DNA from: Ampelocalamus luodianensis
Lineage: Eukaryota > Streptophyta > Magnoliopsida > Poales > Poaceae
Reading direction: 5' to 3'
Assembly (NCBI GenBank): GCA_036346255.1
Contig: CM070622.1
Location: 22,284,751-22,348,750 of the forward strand
DNA length: 64,000 nt
Position numbers and translations under genes: made by a program. The notes under the pieces are model-generated. The model worked only from the letters and a program-made list of their open reading frames with translations. It was not told the origin of the DNA and searched no databases. This document shows positions 1-12,543 of the stretch, piece by piece. The stretch's first letter is position 1. Every line of letters starts with the position of its first letter.

Positions 1-238
1 TAAAAGAATTTTACAAAACTTTAGACATGGACGAACGAAGGGTTATTTGGTTAGATCAAAATCTCTGTTTATTCACATAGGGTAGGATTTTAATTCAAAT
101 TCACAGTCTATCCACATACATCTCGGTTGGAAATTGAATTTCCAAACAAGTGGATGGGCCGAGATTTTAGTTTAAATTTTTGGTCCATTCACGTAGATCT
201 AGCCAGAAATAGGCTTTTCAAACAAGGCTTTAAGATGA

Positions 239-330
239 GGATAAACCGGATATTTCCCTGCTCCTGTGAAACTAGTGTGCTAAGAGGGGGATAAACTGGA
301 TATTTTCCCCGTTCCTGTAAAACTAGTGTG
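239..330. repeat. Two direct copies of a ~42-base repeat
   Basis: The units at about 239-279 and 289-330 both run from GGATAAAC to ACTAGTGTG with a few mismatches. The same pair occurs in the right duplicate at about 16708-16799. It lies between UBC32 and CLPP5, downstream of both genes. No function is evident. Confidence 0.75.
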
Positions 331-987
331 GAGGCGTTTAGATGTTGATCGATGACGGTGAAGAATACAAGCTGCGACTGAGCGATTGTGTTCAGAATGG
401 AATGACTGAATTGAGTATCAACTCTGCTCACAAATCGCTTGGAGATGAGCTAGGCACTAGGAAAACACGATCTGACTCAGTTTATGAACCAAATCACTGG
501 TGCCAACTGCTAAGTACGGGAATATAATGAAGCAACACCGTTTCCCTAGCCTAGCAATCTTCGTCACTCTTTGGAGACTCCAGCTGGCCGCTGTGTATCA
601 CATGCTGTCCAGCGGTGCGTGTATTATAATCAGTAATCCAATACAAGAACATATGTAGGTGCCCTGGTTGATTTAAATCCCCAGAAAACGGAAGATCTTA
701 CACTATAATCTATATCAAAACAAATACATGTCAAAGCAGCAACGGGGCACGATATTATGCCCACGCAAGGTTCCACCAAAGGCAAAACTAACAATGAAAT
801 GCTATTAATTCAATTTCAATATTTATCGCAGGGGATGAATATCCTAGTAGTGCATCTGTTTTGTACAACCTTTGAAGCCTCAGGATGCGGAACTACAAAA
901 CGATCTAGCCAGGCTAATAAACAGCGTGATACAAACACAGTTCTAAAAGATTACAGCAAAAATGCTTGTAGAGGTTGAGGACTTCAT

Positions 988-1759
988 CTAACCAGAAGCT
1001 GGAAGCGGTTGAAGGGCTTTAAGGGGATTCATGATTACCCCATCAATAAGGCCATACTCCTTCGCCTCTTTCGCGCTCATAAAGTAGTCACGGTCAGTAT
1101 CTACGTTGATCTTATCCAGGGGCTGCCCGGTGTGGTATGCTAGGTATCCATTCAGGTTAGCCTTGTGGTGCAACATCTCATTGGCCTGAAGAAAATAATC
1201 CAATTTTAGAAGGCATGCAGGTTCTGGTGATACAAATAACCATTGTATTCCTTAATACATTTGTCAAAAGAGTGGCTCATTGGCTTGTAAAACCAAGTAA
1301 TTTTTACGTAGAACAAGCATAAACCAGCTAGATAGGAGTATGAGAAAATAAATATCTTCCTCCTCATTTTGAGTTATACATTTATCATTTGATAAACTAA
1401 GCAACAATATCTTCCTCCTCATTTTGGCTATGCATTTATCATTTGATAAATTAAGCAACAGTTCTTTACTCAGATGCTGTCCTAGTGTCCTGGTCTAGAA
1501 GGAGCAGAGACATCGTTTCACTTCAGGAATTTACCTGGATTTCAAGATCAGTCTCTTGTCCTTGGGCTCCTCCAAGAGGTTGATGGATCATTATCCTTGA
1601 GTTAGGTAAGCTGTATCGCTTCCCTGCATTACATTCACCAGTTCTATGACTTCTATATTCAAGCATGGAGGTCAATCTATCTGTAGGCTACATGTAGTAC
1701 TGAAGTAGCAATCACTAGTATTACCTTTGGTCCCAGCACTAAGTAGAAAAGCTCCCATA
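988..1759 (-). pseudogene. Partial CLPP5 duplicate: last three exons only
   Basis: Three exons match exons 7, 8 and 9 of the complete CLPP5 gene at 17455-25028. They lie at 1725-1759 (SMGAFLLSAG block after the split serine codon), 1535-1623 (MIHQP catalytic-histidine block) and 988-1185 (DTDRD aspartate block and stop). Splice sites and reading frame look preserved. The exons for the transit peptide and N-terminal half are absent, because upstream on this strand the sequence runs into the Ty3 element and then into E(z). It has no promoter or start codon of its own and cannot encode a plastid-targeted ClpP subunit as seen here. The good preservation points to a recent duplication rather than selection. 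Confidence 0.9.
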
Positions 1760-2151
1760 CTGCCAAAAGAAAACAGCAAAAGTGTGTAAGAATCTGTGTC
1801 AGGTAATGCAAGACAATATAGTGGAAGACATTACAGAATATAAATTGAAGGCATTACATTCCACAGGGCATTTTAAGTAAATGGTTGCAGAATTGCAGTT
1901 ATGAATAATAATCATGTTTGTACCAAGAAACTGTATGCCTGAAATATTAGTTAACTATCTGTATTCTATTTAAGCAACTGTTCTCTATCTACAAAGAGAT
2001 GCACTTAACACTAGGAGCTGCAATCATGCCCTTTTTAAAAGAACCCTATTCCATGCCAATTCATTCTCACATTTTGTTTATAGCAGAAGTAAGCAGACCA
2101 AAATTAAAATTAAAATTAAAATAATTAGGCATGGCTATGCTAGTGACAAAA

Positions 2152-2591
2152 TGTCATGTGGGGCCTACACTATGGCCGCAGGACATCAGCTACCAGATTG
2201 CCGGCTGCTTAGTTAGGCGATAGGATAATCAAGTTTGTTTGCTTACCGATTGAGTTAGCTAGATAAGAGTTGTTAGGCAAGAGATAGAGTTGTTAGTCTA
2301 AAGGGATAAGGTGGTTGGGCACAGAATCTATCCTACGCCAGGTTGGTTGTGCGTAGGATTGATTCCTGCCAGCCGGCCGAATGTCTTACTTATTGAGGAT
2401 TGATTACAGTTAATAGACCAAGCAAGAAGTCATCAACTTATCTCCCTCCTGTTTCTCTCTTCTACCAATCCCGTGCTTCTCCTCTAATCCTGGCGCAACC
2501 TTTTCCCTGCGCTTTCCTTCTGCCACCACGGCACCAGGCCGCAGCCTCCTGTCTTCCACGACTCGCCTGTGTGCCGGCACAGGCCGCGACA
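2152..2591 (+). repeat. 5' LTR of the truncated Ty3 copy
   Basis: It begins TGTCATGTGG and ends in TGACA-type sequence (here GCGACA). The first ~350 bases match the LTR at 18618 closely; small deletions begin near 2505. Confidence 0.88.
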
Positions 2592-5135
2592 ACTTGGTAT
2601 CGAGCAAGCGGTCTCGAGCATCGAGATGGATACCAAGGTAGAGGAGCAACTTGCAGCCATCATGGAGCAACATGCTCAGCTGACGCGACATCCACGAACA
2701 CGGACCGCGCTGTTGTTTCCTTCCGGGAACAACTCACCGATACATGACGCGTGGTGAACACGGAGAAGAGGCGGGCTCTGCTTCAATGCGAGGCGCTTCA
2801 CGCCGGCCTGGCTGCCGGCGGTGTTCGTCCTCATCGCGCCAAGCATGGGCGACGGCGGCGAGACGGCGGCGACATCACCATCGACGAGCGAGCATCTCCT
2901 TGCATGCCTTGGCCGGCATCGGCCCGTCATGTCGCGCAGTGCGGATCCATGTCAAGCGGCGGGGTGCTCCTCACGGCCCTGCTCGACACCAGGTCTACAC
3001 ACAACCGTCAGCGCGAGCGGCGACAGCAGCGGCATCGACTGCGGCGCCGCGCTCCAATAACGGTTGCCAATGGGGAACATGTCCAGAGCACCGGGCTCGG
3101 CGGCGATTTGCATCTGCAGGTCGGAGATGAGGAATTCGCGATCGACTGCTACGCGATTCCTCTGGAGGAGTTCGATCTGGTGCTCGGCGTCCAGTGGCTC
3201 GAGACGCTGGGACCACTCCTCTGGGACTTCACCAACAAGACGATCTTGTTTCAGCGTGGCGGCGCGGTGGCGTGGGAAGGCACGGGTGCGCGCTCGCGCC
3301 TCGGCGCTTCCTGCTCCATCAACACGATGGGCGAGTACGCTCGGCGAGTTCGCGTCGGTTTCACCACACCCGGGACTCCCTGGCGTTCCCACGATCCACG
3401 CATCCACTTCGCGCCGGAACGCCACCGCGGTGGCGGTTCGCCCATACCACTACCCGCAGCGCAGGGCGAGCTTGGCGACAATGCGCGAGATGGGCGGCAA
3501 GGTCTCATACGGCCAAGCCATTCGCCATTCTCATCGCCCGTACTGCTGGTCCAAAAGCGGGACGACACATGGCAGTGCGCCGACTATTGCGCCTCAATGA
3601 CAAGACGGTCAAGGACAAATTCCCGTCCCATGGTGGGCGAACTCCTTGATGAGCTCCACGGCGCCAAGATCTTCGCCAAGCTAGAACTCAGTTCGGTACC
3701 ATCAGTACTCATGCATCCGCCGGACATCGAGAAGACGACCTTCCGGACACACGAGGGCTCTTTGACTTCTTGGTCATGCCTTTTGGCACGACCAACGCGC
3801 CACCACATTCCAAGCTCTCATGAATGATGTGTTGCGTCCTTTCTTACGCCGCTTGTCCTTTTCTTTTTGATGACATCTTGATCTCTGATAACTCGTGGTC
3901 CGATCATCGTGGCATGTTCGAGCGATCTGCGGTTCCTCCAAAGCTAAGCTATTCCTCGAGAGATCGAAATGTCTCTTTGGGAATCATCCATCGGCTACCT
4001 CGACCACATCATCTCGAGCAAGGCGTTGCGATGGACACCGAAATACGAGACGATCGCCTGGCGTGCCCACTGACCGCACGTGCCTCAGAGGGTTCTTGGG
4101 GCTCACAGGCTACTACCGCAAGTTCATGCGCGGGTTGGCACCATCACCGAGCCACTTACGGCCGCTCAGAAGGCGGCGTTCGTTGACCGGCGGAGGCGCC
4201 GCCACCTTCTCCAAGCTCTAGGACGTGCTCTCCTCAGCACCCGTCCTCCAGCTTCCCGACCTCGACAAGGAGTTCATCATCGAGTGCGATGCCTCGGTGC
4301 AGCCGCGGGTGCTCCATCAGCGGCGGTCGATGGCTTTCTTGGTGCGCCATCGCACCTCGCCACGCCAAGTGGCGCTTACTGCGGAGGCGTCGGCTTGTCG
4401 AGCGATGCGGCATGGCGGCCGTATGTTTGCGATCGGCCGTTCGTCGTCGCGACCGACCACTCTGACCTCAAGTTCTGCTAGACCGGTGGTGTCGGCGATT
4501 CTGCGGCACCATTGGGTGAGCAAGCTCCTTGGCCGACTTTCGGGTGGAGTACAAGCCGGGCAGCGAGCGTGGTGGTGATGCCCTCTCGCCGCGACACCAA
4601 ACACGACAACGATCATGGCCTGTCGGCTCGAGCCGCCGCTTTCGGCGACCTACGGCGGGAGGCGAAGGGCGGCCGACCAGCCACCATCAAGGCCCGGTGT
4701 TGGCGGCGATTGGGCGCTCGTGGAGTGTGCAAGATGGGTTGGTGTTGTACAACCGCAAGGCCAACATCCGCTGTCCTCGCCGCTCTTGTCGGCCATTGTG
4801 GAGGCCGCCACGGTACAGCCATGAGGGGTCCAAAGACCCTCATGCGGCAAGCGAACTTCCACATACCTCGCATGGCGGTGGTGCGGACTTCATCCGCGAT
4901 TGCGGTATGTCGCGGTACAAGGTGGAGCGGCTCGGTAGCGCGGGTCTCCTCTGACCATTAGAGGTTCCTCCGGTATGCGGGAGGATATCTCAATGGACTT
5001 CATCGAAGGGTTGCCACGCGTCAATAGGAAGTCGGTCATCTTCACCATCGTCGATCGCTTTTCCAAGCACGCACACTTTGTGCCATTAGCACACCCATAC
5101 ACACTGGCTCGGTGGCACGGGTGTTCTTTGACGAG
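2152..5135 (+). mobile_element. Truncated Ty3 (chromovirus-type) retrotransposon, left copy
   Basis: This is the same insertion as 18618-23078, with the same 5' target site CAAAA at 2147-2151. The 5' LTR is 2152-2591, followed by a primer-binding site that has lost one base. Gag/protease, reverse transcriptase, RNase H and early integrase sequences follow but are broken in every frame by many 1-10 base losses. It ends in the integrase core at 5135 and has no 3' LTR. The shared target site shows that the element inserted before the duplication. It is defective. Confidence 0.9.
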
Positions 5136-5280
5136 TCACCTATTGATAATCATGAGAATTCACAACTGAAGTCAGTGTCAAGTTTTTGCTTTGCATTTAC
5201 ATTAATACAATGATAAGAAAACTACATAAGTAAGTTGACATCATTTTTCATTTAGTTTGTACATCAGATAGCTCAATACT

Positions 5281-5514
5281 GGGGTGTTTGGTTTGAAGAA
5301 CAGGATGGTAAATTGACCATCCAATCCTAACTCCAAACCTAACCCACTTGTTTGGTTTGAGGTATGGAATGAGTTGGTCCATCACCACTTCATCCTCCGT
5401 AAGCACAAGTCTAGTACAACATGAGGGATGATGTCATCCCACTAAAATTATGGGATGATCCCATGATGGGCCAATCCATCCTAGGATGAGGTGATTCCTC
5501 AAACCAAACACCTC
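5281..5514. mobile_element. MITE with GGGTGTTTGGTTTGA terminal inverted repeats
   Basis: The left end reads GGGGTGTTTGGTTTGA and the right end is its near-perfect reverse complement (TCAAACCAAACACCTC). The ~234-base interior has no coding capacity and carries further internal inverted pieces (ATCCTAGGATG). It lies in the retained piece of the E(z) intron after the last remaining exon. The target-site duplication is not clear, so the superfamily is left open. Confidence 0.75.
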
Positions 5515-5607
5515 ATACATGTTCGTACTAATATTGGAGAACAGAGGTAAAGGAACATCATATTTCTGCTCAATAAAACAGGAAAATAAGCATATCTTGG
5601 TACATAC

Positions 5608-8600
5608 CCACAGTACTTCTCACAGCAAGTCCCGTTATCTACACAGGGACAATCTTTGCCACACATTTGCTGGCACCCACAGGGTGTATACTGTGTGTAC
5701 CATTGCTTCCCATCACCAATTCTTTTCCTAACAGCTGGATGCCCTGCAGACTTCCAAGTATATTTGAGTTTTCGAGTTCGGCCCCTCCGACGACAGATTC
5801 TTGTTCTTGCAGCCATGTCCTGCTCCTAGAAATACATGGACAAATAACTATGTTACTAGCATAACAATGCCAATTCAAAATAAAGCAAGAATCTGTTTAT
5901 GTTTTGACTTTTGACTGTGCAGTGGTACTGAGACTGTATCTTAATTGATTCATTTGTAAAGGCAGGGTTTGAAAACTGTTTTTTGGCTGGTTAACAGTGG
6001 TAAATAGTAAGTATGGTTCCAAATGGAAAACCACACCATGCACTCCCCCAGTTTTCCATCACTGTGTAAACTAGCAACTTCTTTGTGTTTTTCCTCTTTT
6101 TGCTCAATAATATTACAAATGTTGTCTCTAGAAGCAAAAACAATGCAAAACTCACAGGGTCAGCGGAACCTGTCTTTTATTCATGATAATTTCCCTAATT
6201 TGTAATCCCTAACCGCCTAATCTCTGAAGAACTGAAGCCACCTAAGAGCTCTGGCTATCACCAGTTTTAAGAAGTAAGAACCATGTCCAAGAAACTTCAC
6301 TTGTGCGCTAAAGAAAACATAATCTAATAATAAGAAGCAGAATCTCAAAATCAGGAACAACAAACCATGCAATAACTACTAATCAAAGTATGTAAATCCT
6401 GATCTGTAGCAAGTCATAACAAACATACTAACTGCAGCAGCAGCAGAGACTGCATGCAGAATGACTCCCAACATTCTAGCTTCTTTTAACATTCCTGGTC
6501 TGAATAGATAGCAAATACTCAAATAGTGAGACAGAGCACGTAAGCTAACAATGGAAGTCAACACATACCATGTAATCTTGTTCAGCCCTGCAAAGTCACC
6601 CAAGATGGATTTACTCAAGAGAGGTCTCTTTGCCATCGCTGCACCGTTGTTGTACATGTAGCTGGCCACTTCCATGCAGGTCTTCAGGCCAGATAATAGG
6701 TTTCTGGCTATTAGACAACTGTGGCCAATTCACACAAATGTTAAGATACGTTAAGGAGCTTAAATTGAACAACACTTAGAAAATTGTTTCATTATATATG
6801 TCGTAAAATTACCTATTTTTTCCAAATATCTCTATTCCCTTCAAGTATAAATCTCTCTCTAAGGTACTCCAACGAGAAAGAGTGTGCTCCCTGCTGCAAC
6901 TGAAGAAATTATTTGCTGACCATACTTTATTACTATCTTTTGCCGCATCCTCCGTAGTACTAGCTGGGCTTCCACCACACATATCTTTGTTAGAAATTTT
7001 CTTATTGGGGTCATCCAGACTAGGTAGTTGATCGCCACCAGATTCTCTGGAATCTTGTCTTGTGTCACCAATCTCCAGAATGGAATGCTTGTTCAGCATA
7101 TTGCTTGCAAAAGAAATATCTGAAATAAACGTCTTTTGCTTTTTGTCAGGAGAATCATCACTAGACCTGGGCCCATGCTTTGAAATCTTGCGCTTCCCAA
7201 AACTTCTTAGCAGCATGTCAGTGGATATATTTTCAGTTTCAGAAGTATCCCCAGAAGGCGGTGTAGTACTTTTTTCAGCGCTCTCAGAAGAAGCTATTTT
7301 TGATCTACTGGTTCCAACAAATATACTTGATTTAAGGTTGTCTTCCTCTCGGTTTGAATCTTCTGATTCAGACAATATATTAATACCAACTTTGTGTGAA
7401 GCAGTTCTTGATTCCGTATTATATGTTGCACAAGCATCATGATCATCATCGCGTATATCTTGAAATCCTTCTCTCCTCTGAGGACAAACTAAAATCAAAA
7501 TTAGCCTCAGCGCGCAACACATAAGCTCACTTCAAGGGACAAATGTAATACGTGATTAGTAGAAATAGAAATAATTGAAAGTTTATTACAAAATTGATCA
7601 GCGGATTGCCTAAAAGTATACTAACTAGAAATTTGTTGGTGCCCATGGTCCCTGTTTCCCCATTTGCTAAAAGTGCATGATGCGCTATTTTAAAAATACT
7701 TTTAAAAAATAGTACAAGTAATGGTATGCACACCTACAGAATTTCAAAGTCAAATTTGATCATACTGTACAGTACAAAAGAGAGAGAGAGAGAGAGAGAG
7801 AGAAGTGGTGCATCATGCACTGTTCTACGCACTACAAGTATCTCTGTCTTTCTTGGTTCGCAATACCAGGGACGAATTTGATATTGAAATTTTGCAGGTG
7901 TGAATAACTATATGTTTACAGCATCCGTGGATTTTTTTGGAACAGTGCATCATGCACTTTCTGCAAACAGCTACAAGGGAACCCTTGGGCACCAAACCTC
8001 ATAGTAAAGTGTTCTGCACGATGTCAATGTTCCACACCAATGAAACTTCCTCCCAATAGTTCTTAAATTGACCACAGGGGAAAAAAGGTGCAATTTCAGT
8101 GAAAGCTTGAGGATTAAAAAAATATGTGTTAATGCCTTAATAGATACAGCTGTAAAATTTGAGGGGAGGCATACTCGAAGGTAGCACTGATGACCACATG
8201 GTCTCTTGTTTTCATCAAGTTCAAAGCCATAGGGTTGCTTCTCGTTCTGACAAGCAAAAGATGTTGAATACTAGAAGGGACAAAAAAAGAATTTCATTCA
8301 AACATAAAAACACGAGTGACTTACTGGGAATACAAAGTTCTGAGAGCAGCCATGGAGACGACAGTCAAAAACCTGAGTGAACAGATATTATCAAGTAAAT
8401 CACACCCTCGAGTGTAGCTGAACAAACAGGCAAACACAGCCTTTAAAAAAGGACTAAAAGTGACAGATTGCCAGAAGTAGAATATACCAAACATCTGCGG
8501 CAGAAGAGATTATCAAAAGAATCTAAAACAACATCCATAGACTTGTCAAGAGAAAGTTGGCTTTCTATCTTATCAGAAGATCCAGAGTGCTTCTCATTTT

Positions 8601-11563
8601 TCTCAAAAAGAACCTCAGATCTATCCTGGCATTTTAACGAAATGAACAGACTCACAATCGCATTCCGGGGTATCTCAAGTAAAACAAAAACAATTGTAGA
8701 GTCAAAAACATGTATGGTTTAGTAGTGACATCACTGACTAAAATCTTGCTCAAATAAATGGATGACCTCAATTTCTGAAGGAGATGCATCAATAAACTGG
8801 CAGAGCACACTGGCAACCTCTCGGCTTAATCCATATTCTTGAGTAGCTTTCCTGTAGCATTTAGGCAGGATCAGATAAGCATATATTCGCATAGAAAATT
8901 TAAAAAAATTGTAGGATTTGATTGTGAAGAGATATGTGGATGGCATTTGCATGGTTGCACATTACAGGAACAATGTGCAAAGTAGTAAATTTTGTAGCAG
9001 GAGAATTGTGATAAAATTGATCAGATCTAATTAAGCTGAAGTTCAAAATCTTAATCCAATGTGTACAAGCAACTAAATTCATGTTCATGCTTTGCCAAAT
9101 GAGTACTTCCTTTGGTCACAAATTCTTGTCACCACAGGAAGTGTACAAACAAACTTGTCAGCATTTCACCAATAGTATGTATTAAATATTTAGAATGGTT
9201 ACATGAAAATAATGAAAGTGGAATCGTCCAAAAAATAATTTCGATACAATAAAAAAATAGAGTAGTGCTCTATTCCCTCCCAAAAACTAAATTACACAAA
9301 TATTGAAGCAGTATTGTTAATAGTGGAGTAGTAGATAGTTGCAAATCAGAACCTCAGTCTGTTTTAAAATTTGTGATTTTCAGGAGTACGGAAGCACTTA
9401 TCTCAAAAGTGGAGCCATGGAGGTCAAAGCTGCATCTCAGATACATTGAAAGTGAAAAATGTCAAGAATCTGTGACCAAAGAGAGTACTACAGAAAAGTT
9501 CACCCAACTACCTCCAGTTGCAAATATAAGTTGTCCTGGAATCCATGCCAGTCAAACATTTCTAAGTTTGACCATAAATATATAAAATAGTATCTAGATT
9601 GGCCTCTAAAATCAATATCACTAGAATCTTCATGAGATGTACTTTCATAATATATGATTTTTGTGCTTTTAACAACATAATATGATGGAAATAGCAGTCA
9701 AAGTGGTACCTTGGAGACAGTGTCAATGTCCAAGATGACTTATAAACAAAATACAAATGCCAAAAGTGAGGTGCAAGCCACACCTAGTGGCAAAACAAAC
9801 TTTTCCCATATAACAATTGCATAGCACGGTTTGCAATAATTTTGTTGTACAAAACACTAGCTTTCGCTTCCACTTTAGAATGAACAAGATAGATGAAAGT
9901 TGAAAGCTGTAGGCTATGCACAATTCTTAAGGCACCAAACAATTGGAACAGTCATGTAGGCTGTGCAAAATAACTGTATAGATAATTGGAGCTAATTGTG
10001 GTGGCATGGCTGATTTGTTCTGTGAATGTAATGTTATGGCTATGATTTGTTTAAGTTCTCAAACATATTAACAAAACAAATGCAACTGCTGACACAAGAA
10101 GAGCACATAATAGGGGGAAAAGCGCAATTTATTCAAATATATAAAAATGATAAAATTTGGTTTGCTTGTATTATTACCATATTAGCTGATCTTCTCCTCC
10201 TGTGAAAACATGCTTCTCTTCCTCTGGTTCTGGAATGTCATCATCACTTTCGCTGCAGATTAGAGCCTCATTGCCAACTGGATCATAGTAAATTCTCCTC
10301 CTACCAACAACTGACTGATCGTCGGCCATTCTTTGGTTTCTGCGCTGTGTTGTTTAAAAAAGAGTAAAATATCAAAGACAAAAGGGATGCAACATTTGTT
10401 CTACATCAACATAGCATGTATGAAAAATTAGCTACTGTCAGAATAAGTCGTGCGAATAAACTTAAAGCCAAGTAGCATGGCCCATCACTCATAGAGTCAA
10501 ATCTTCTCAAAATGATCATGATATCACAAACTAGTGCCCTTGCTCATTCCAAAGCAAACATACGAACACATGACTGCCACTATATTGTGAGGTGCAATGT
10601 TTGAGCCAGCAAATATATGATATAAAAAATGCTTATGCAGCTCCCCAAGCTAAACTGTTCGTGAAAGTTTTCTCCGGGTTGCCCAAAATTTAATCTCGTA
10701 GCTATGGCTTGTATGACTAAATTATTCGCACTGGCTTGATTCATCATATAAACACATGCACATACGAGTATTATATCCAAAATCTCAAATCATAGTGACA
10801 CACAAATGGCATGTGAACTCCTCTAAAACTGCAAAGCAACCTAATAATAACAAGTCATCAAACTGGGACAATGAGAGAGCAGCAGCACTATACTTGTCCA
10901 GGAAGATCCACGTGGTGTACGGCGGAATCTTCTCAACCAATGGCAGCTTCACCAACCGCACGACGGTCCTCTGCGCGGCGCTGCCGCCAGAGCTCGAGAG
11001 CACGAGCGTCCCGGCCGCCAGGTTCTCCTCCTGCACGTGCACAACCTCCCTCTCCCCCGACCCGCTCGCCAGGTCCCACCCCACGAGCCTGGACTGCCCC
11101 TCCGCCGCGCGCTGCGACAGCGCGTTGCCGCCCTCCGCGCCCCTCGACGCCGCCTCCGCCGCCGCGGCCACATCGAACAGCGCGCACGTGTGCCTCTGCA
11201 GCGCCTTCCTGTTAGCTTCCAGCTTCTCCTGCCAAGAAACAAACCCAACACAATCCACCATCAGACTGAGTAACCCAAACACGCACTTCACCGCAAAATT
11301 TTAGAGGTGTGATCGGTGCTTGCCTTGATCGAGGCGAGGCGGGCGGATTGGATTTGGCGCCTCAGCTGTGTCAGCTTCCCGTGGAGCGCGACGAGGCCGG
11401 AGGTGTCCTTGCCCAGCCCTGATCCGACCGCTGCACAACAGAGGGGAAAAGATGCGGAGAAGATCGAAGCTGATCAGATTGGGGAGATCGGGGTGGGAAT
11501 CGAGAGACCGCACCTTGGGGCCCCGGTGGAGGAGGAATCGGAGGCCTTGGACGACGACGCCAT
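5608..11563 (-). pseudogene. Truncated, frameshifted E(z) histone methyltransferase gene (EZA1/SWN class)
   Basis: E(z) is the catalytic subunit of PRC2 and methylates H3K27. Exons read down the minus strand: 11563-11514, 11430-11324, 11228-10894, 10339-10178, 8851-8767, 8625-8488, 8372-8325, 8246-8175, 7477-6813, 6718-6569, 5825-5608. They encode an N-terminus starting MASSSKASDSSS, the KLPLVEKIPPYTTWIFLDK block, SANT-like segments, and the first half of the CXC domain (CGCQQMCGKDCPC, CCEKYCG). The protein most resembles maize Mez2. Two breaks are clear. Exon 10 lacks one base near 6585-6592, so exon 11 is read out of frame and stops at about 5639. No exon for the rest of CXC or for SET follows before the duplication junction at 5135. 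My exon 1/2 junction is also one base out of phase, either a second lesion or a misplaced boundary. Intron 2 uses a GC donor (AAG|GCAAGC). It is very unlikely to be an active methyltransferase. Confidence 0.9.
7779..7803. repeat. (GA)n microsatellite
   Basis: About twelve AG units lie in the E(z) intron between exons 8 and 9. Confidence 0.95.
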
Positions 11564-12492
11564 GGCGAATTGGCGATGGCGCGAGCCGCGAGAGACCAAC
11601 GCCTCCTCTCCGCGACGCGAGGAGACTTTCTCCTCCTCCCTTGTCGATGCGATGGCTCTGCAGTCTGCAATGCCGTCGTTGCGGCCAAGGCCTTCTTCTA
11701 TGCGAAGGGCGTGTACGTGTCGGTGACAAGTGGGGTGGATCTTATGGATGGGCCTGGGTGTCAGTGGCAGGAGGGTGGCATGCCGACATGTGGGCCCGCT
11801 CGCTGCGCGGCCTTTCGGTGGGCTCACATGGCTCCGTGATGGCCTGCTGCTGATGGCTGCCGGTTTGGGCGTTCCGCGCGTCACGTGCGGCTCAGGTGCG
11901 GCATGATTACAACAGAGAAGACAGTAGATTTTTTAGATTTGCTAAACAACAATCGACTGTTTTTTTATCAAAATAATTGAATTTTTATTTGTCCAATATG
12001 CTTTGAGATTTGTATTTTTTCTCATATGATGAATTGGTTCCAAATTTATTATGAATTTTTTGGAACATAACGAGTTCACCACATTGTTATATTTTGTTGT
12101 TATAGAATTTTATTTTATTTTGTCTTTGTTTTTGCTCAGTATCTTAAAGTATATATTAGATTTTGAATCATGTGATGGAAATATGAGTTATTAAGACTTT
12201 CGAGAATAATTACAGTGACCAAGAACAAAAATTACATAAATAAATTACTGTAATTTATATATAATGAAGTTGTAAATGAATTAAAATTTTGACTGTTTTG
12301 GACTGAGAAAATAGTCAAATGTTGTATAGACGGGCCCAAGATTTTTTTTGCTTTAATAAACTGTCCGATGTTGCCAGTGACAGATCTAGAACGAAAATAA
12401 CCGAGAGTCCCAACTTCCCATACATATCACAAATGTTTATTTTGTTGACTTAGGGTATCCTCTTATCTTAGACTAGGGGTGTCCATACTATA

Positions 12493-12543
<51 letters not shown>

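Larger units (their letters stand above)
1..5135. repeat. Left copy of a segmental duplication (partner 16470-21720)
   Basis: Bases 1-2500 match 16470-18970 almost base for base; by eye only a handful of substitutions and 1-2 base indels differ, for example near 660, 775 and 1300. From about 2505 to 5135 the match continues into the Ty3 element, but with very many small deletions. Collinearity ends after position 5135, where the partner continues in integrase and this copy enters an E(z) intron. Base 1 corresponds to a point just past the 3' end of the UBC32-like gene, so the duplicated block probably continues left of the window. Confidence 0.95.

Noticed and set aside
988..1759. Second functional CLPP5
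   Set aside because: Only three 3' exons exist; the promoter, transit peptide and the first half are absent on this copy.
2410..4961. Many overlapping open frames on both strands
   Set aside because: They are by-products of GC-rich, deletion-riddled Ty3 sequence; only the retroelement reading has family support.
5136..5600. Search for the rest of the E(z) CXC/SET exons
   Set aside because: The 470 bases hold intron sequence and a MITE only; no SET motif such as NHSSNPNC or GEYTGE was seen on either strand up to the junction.
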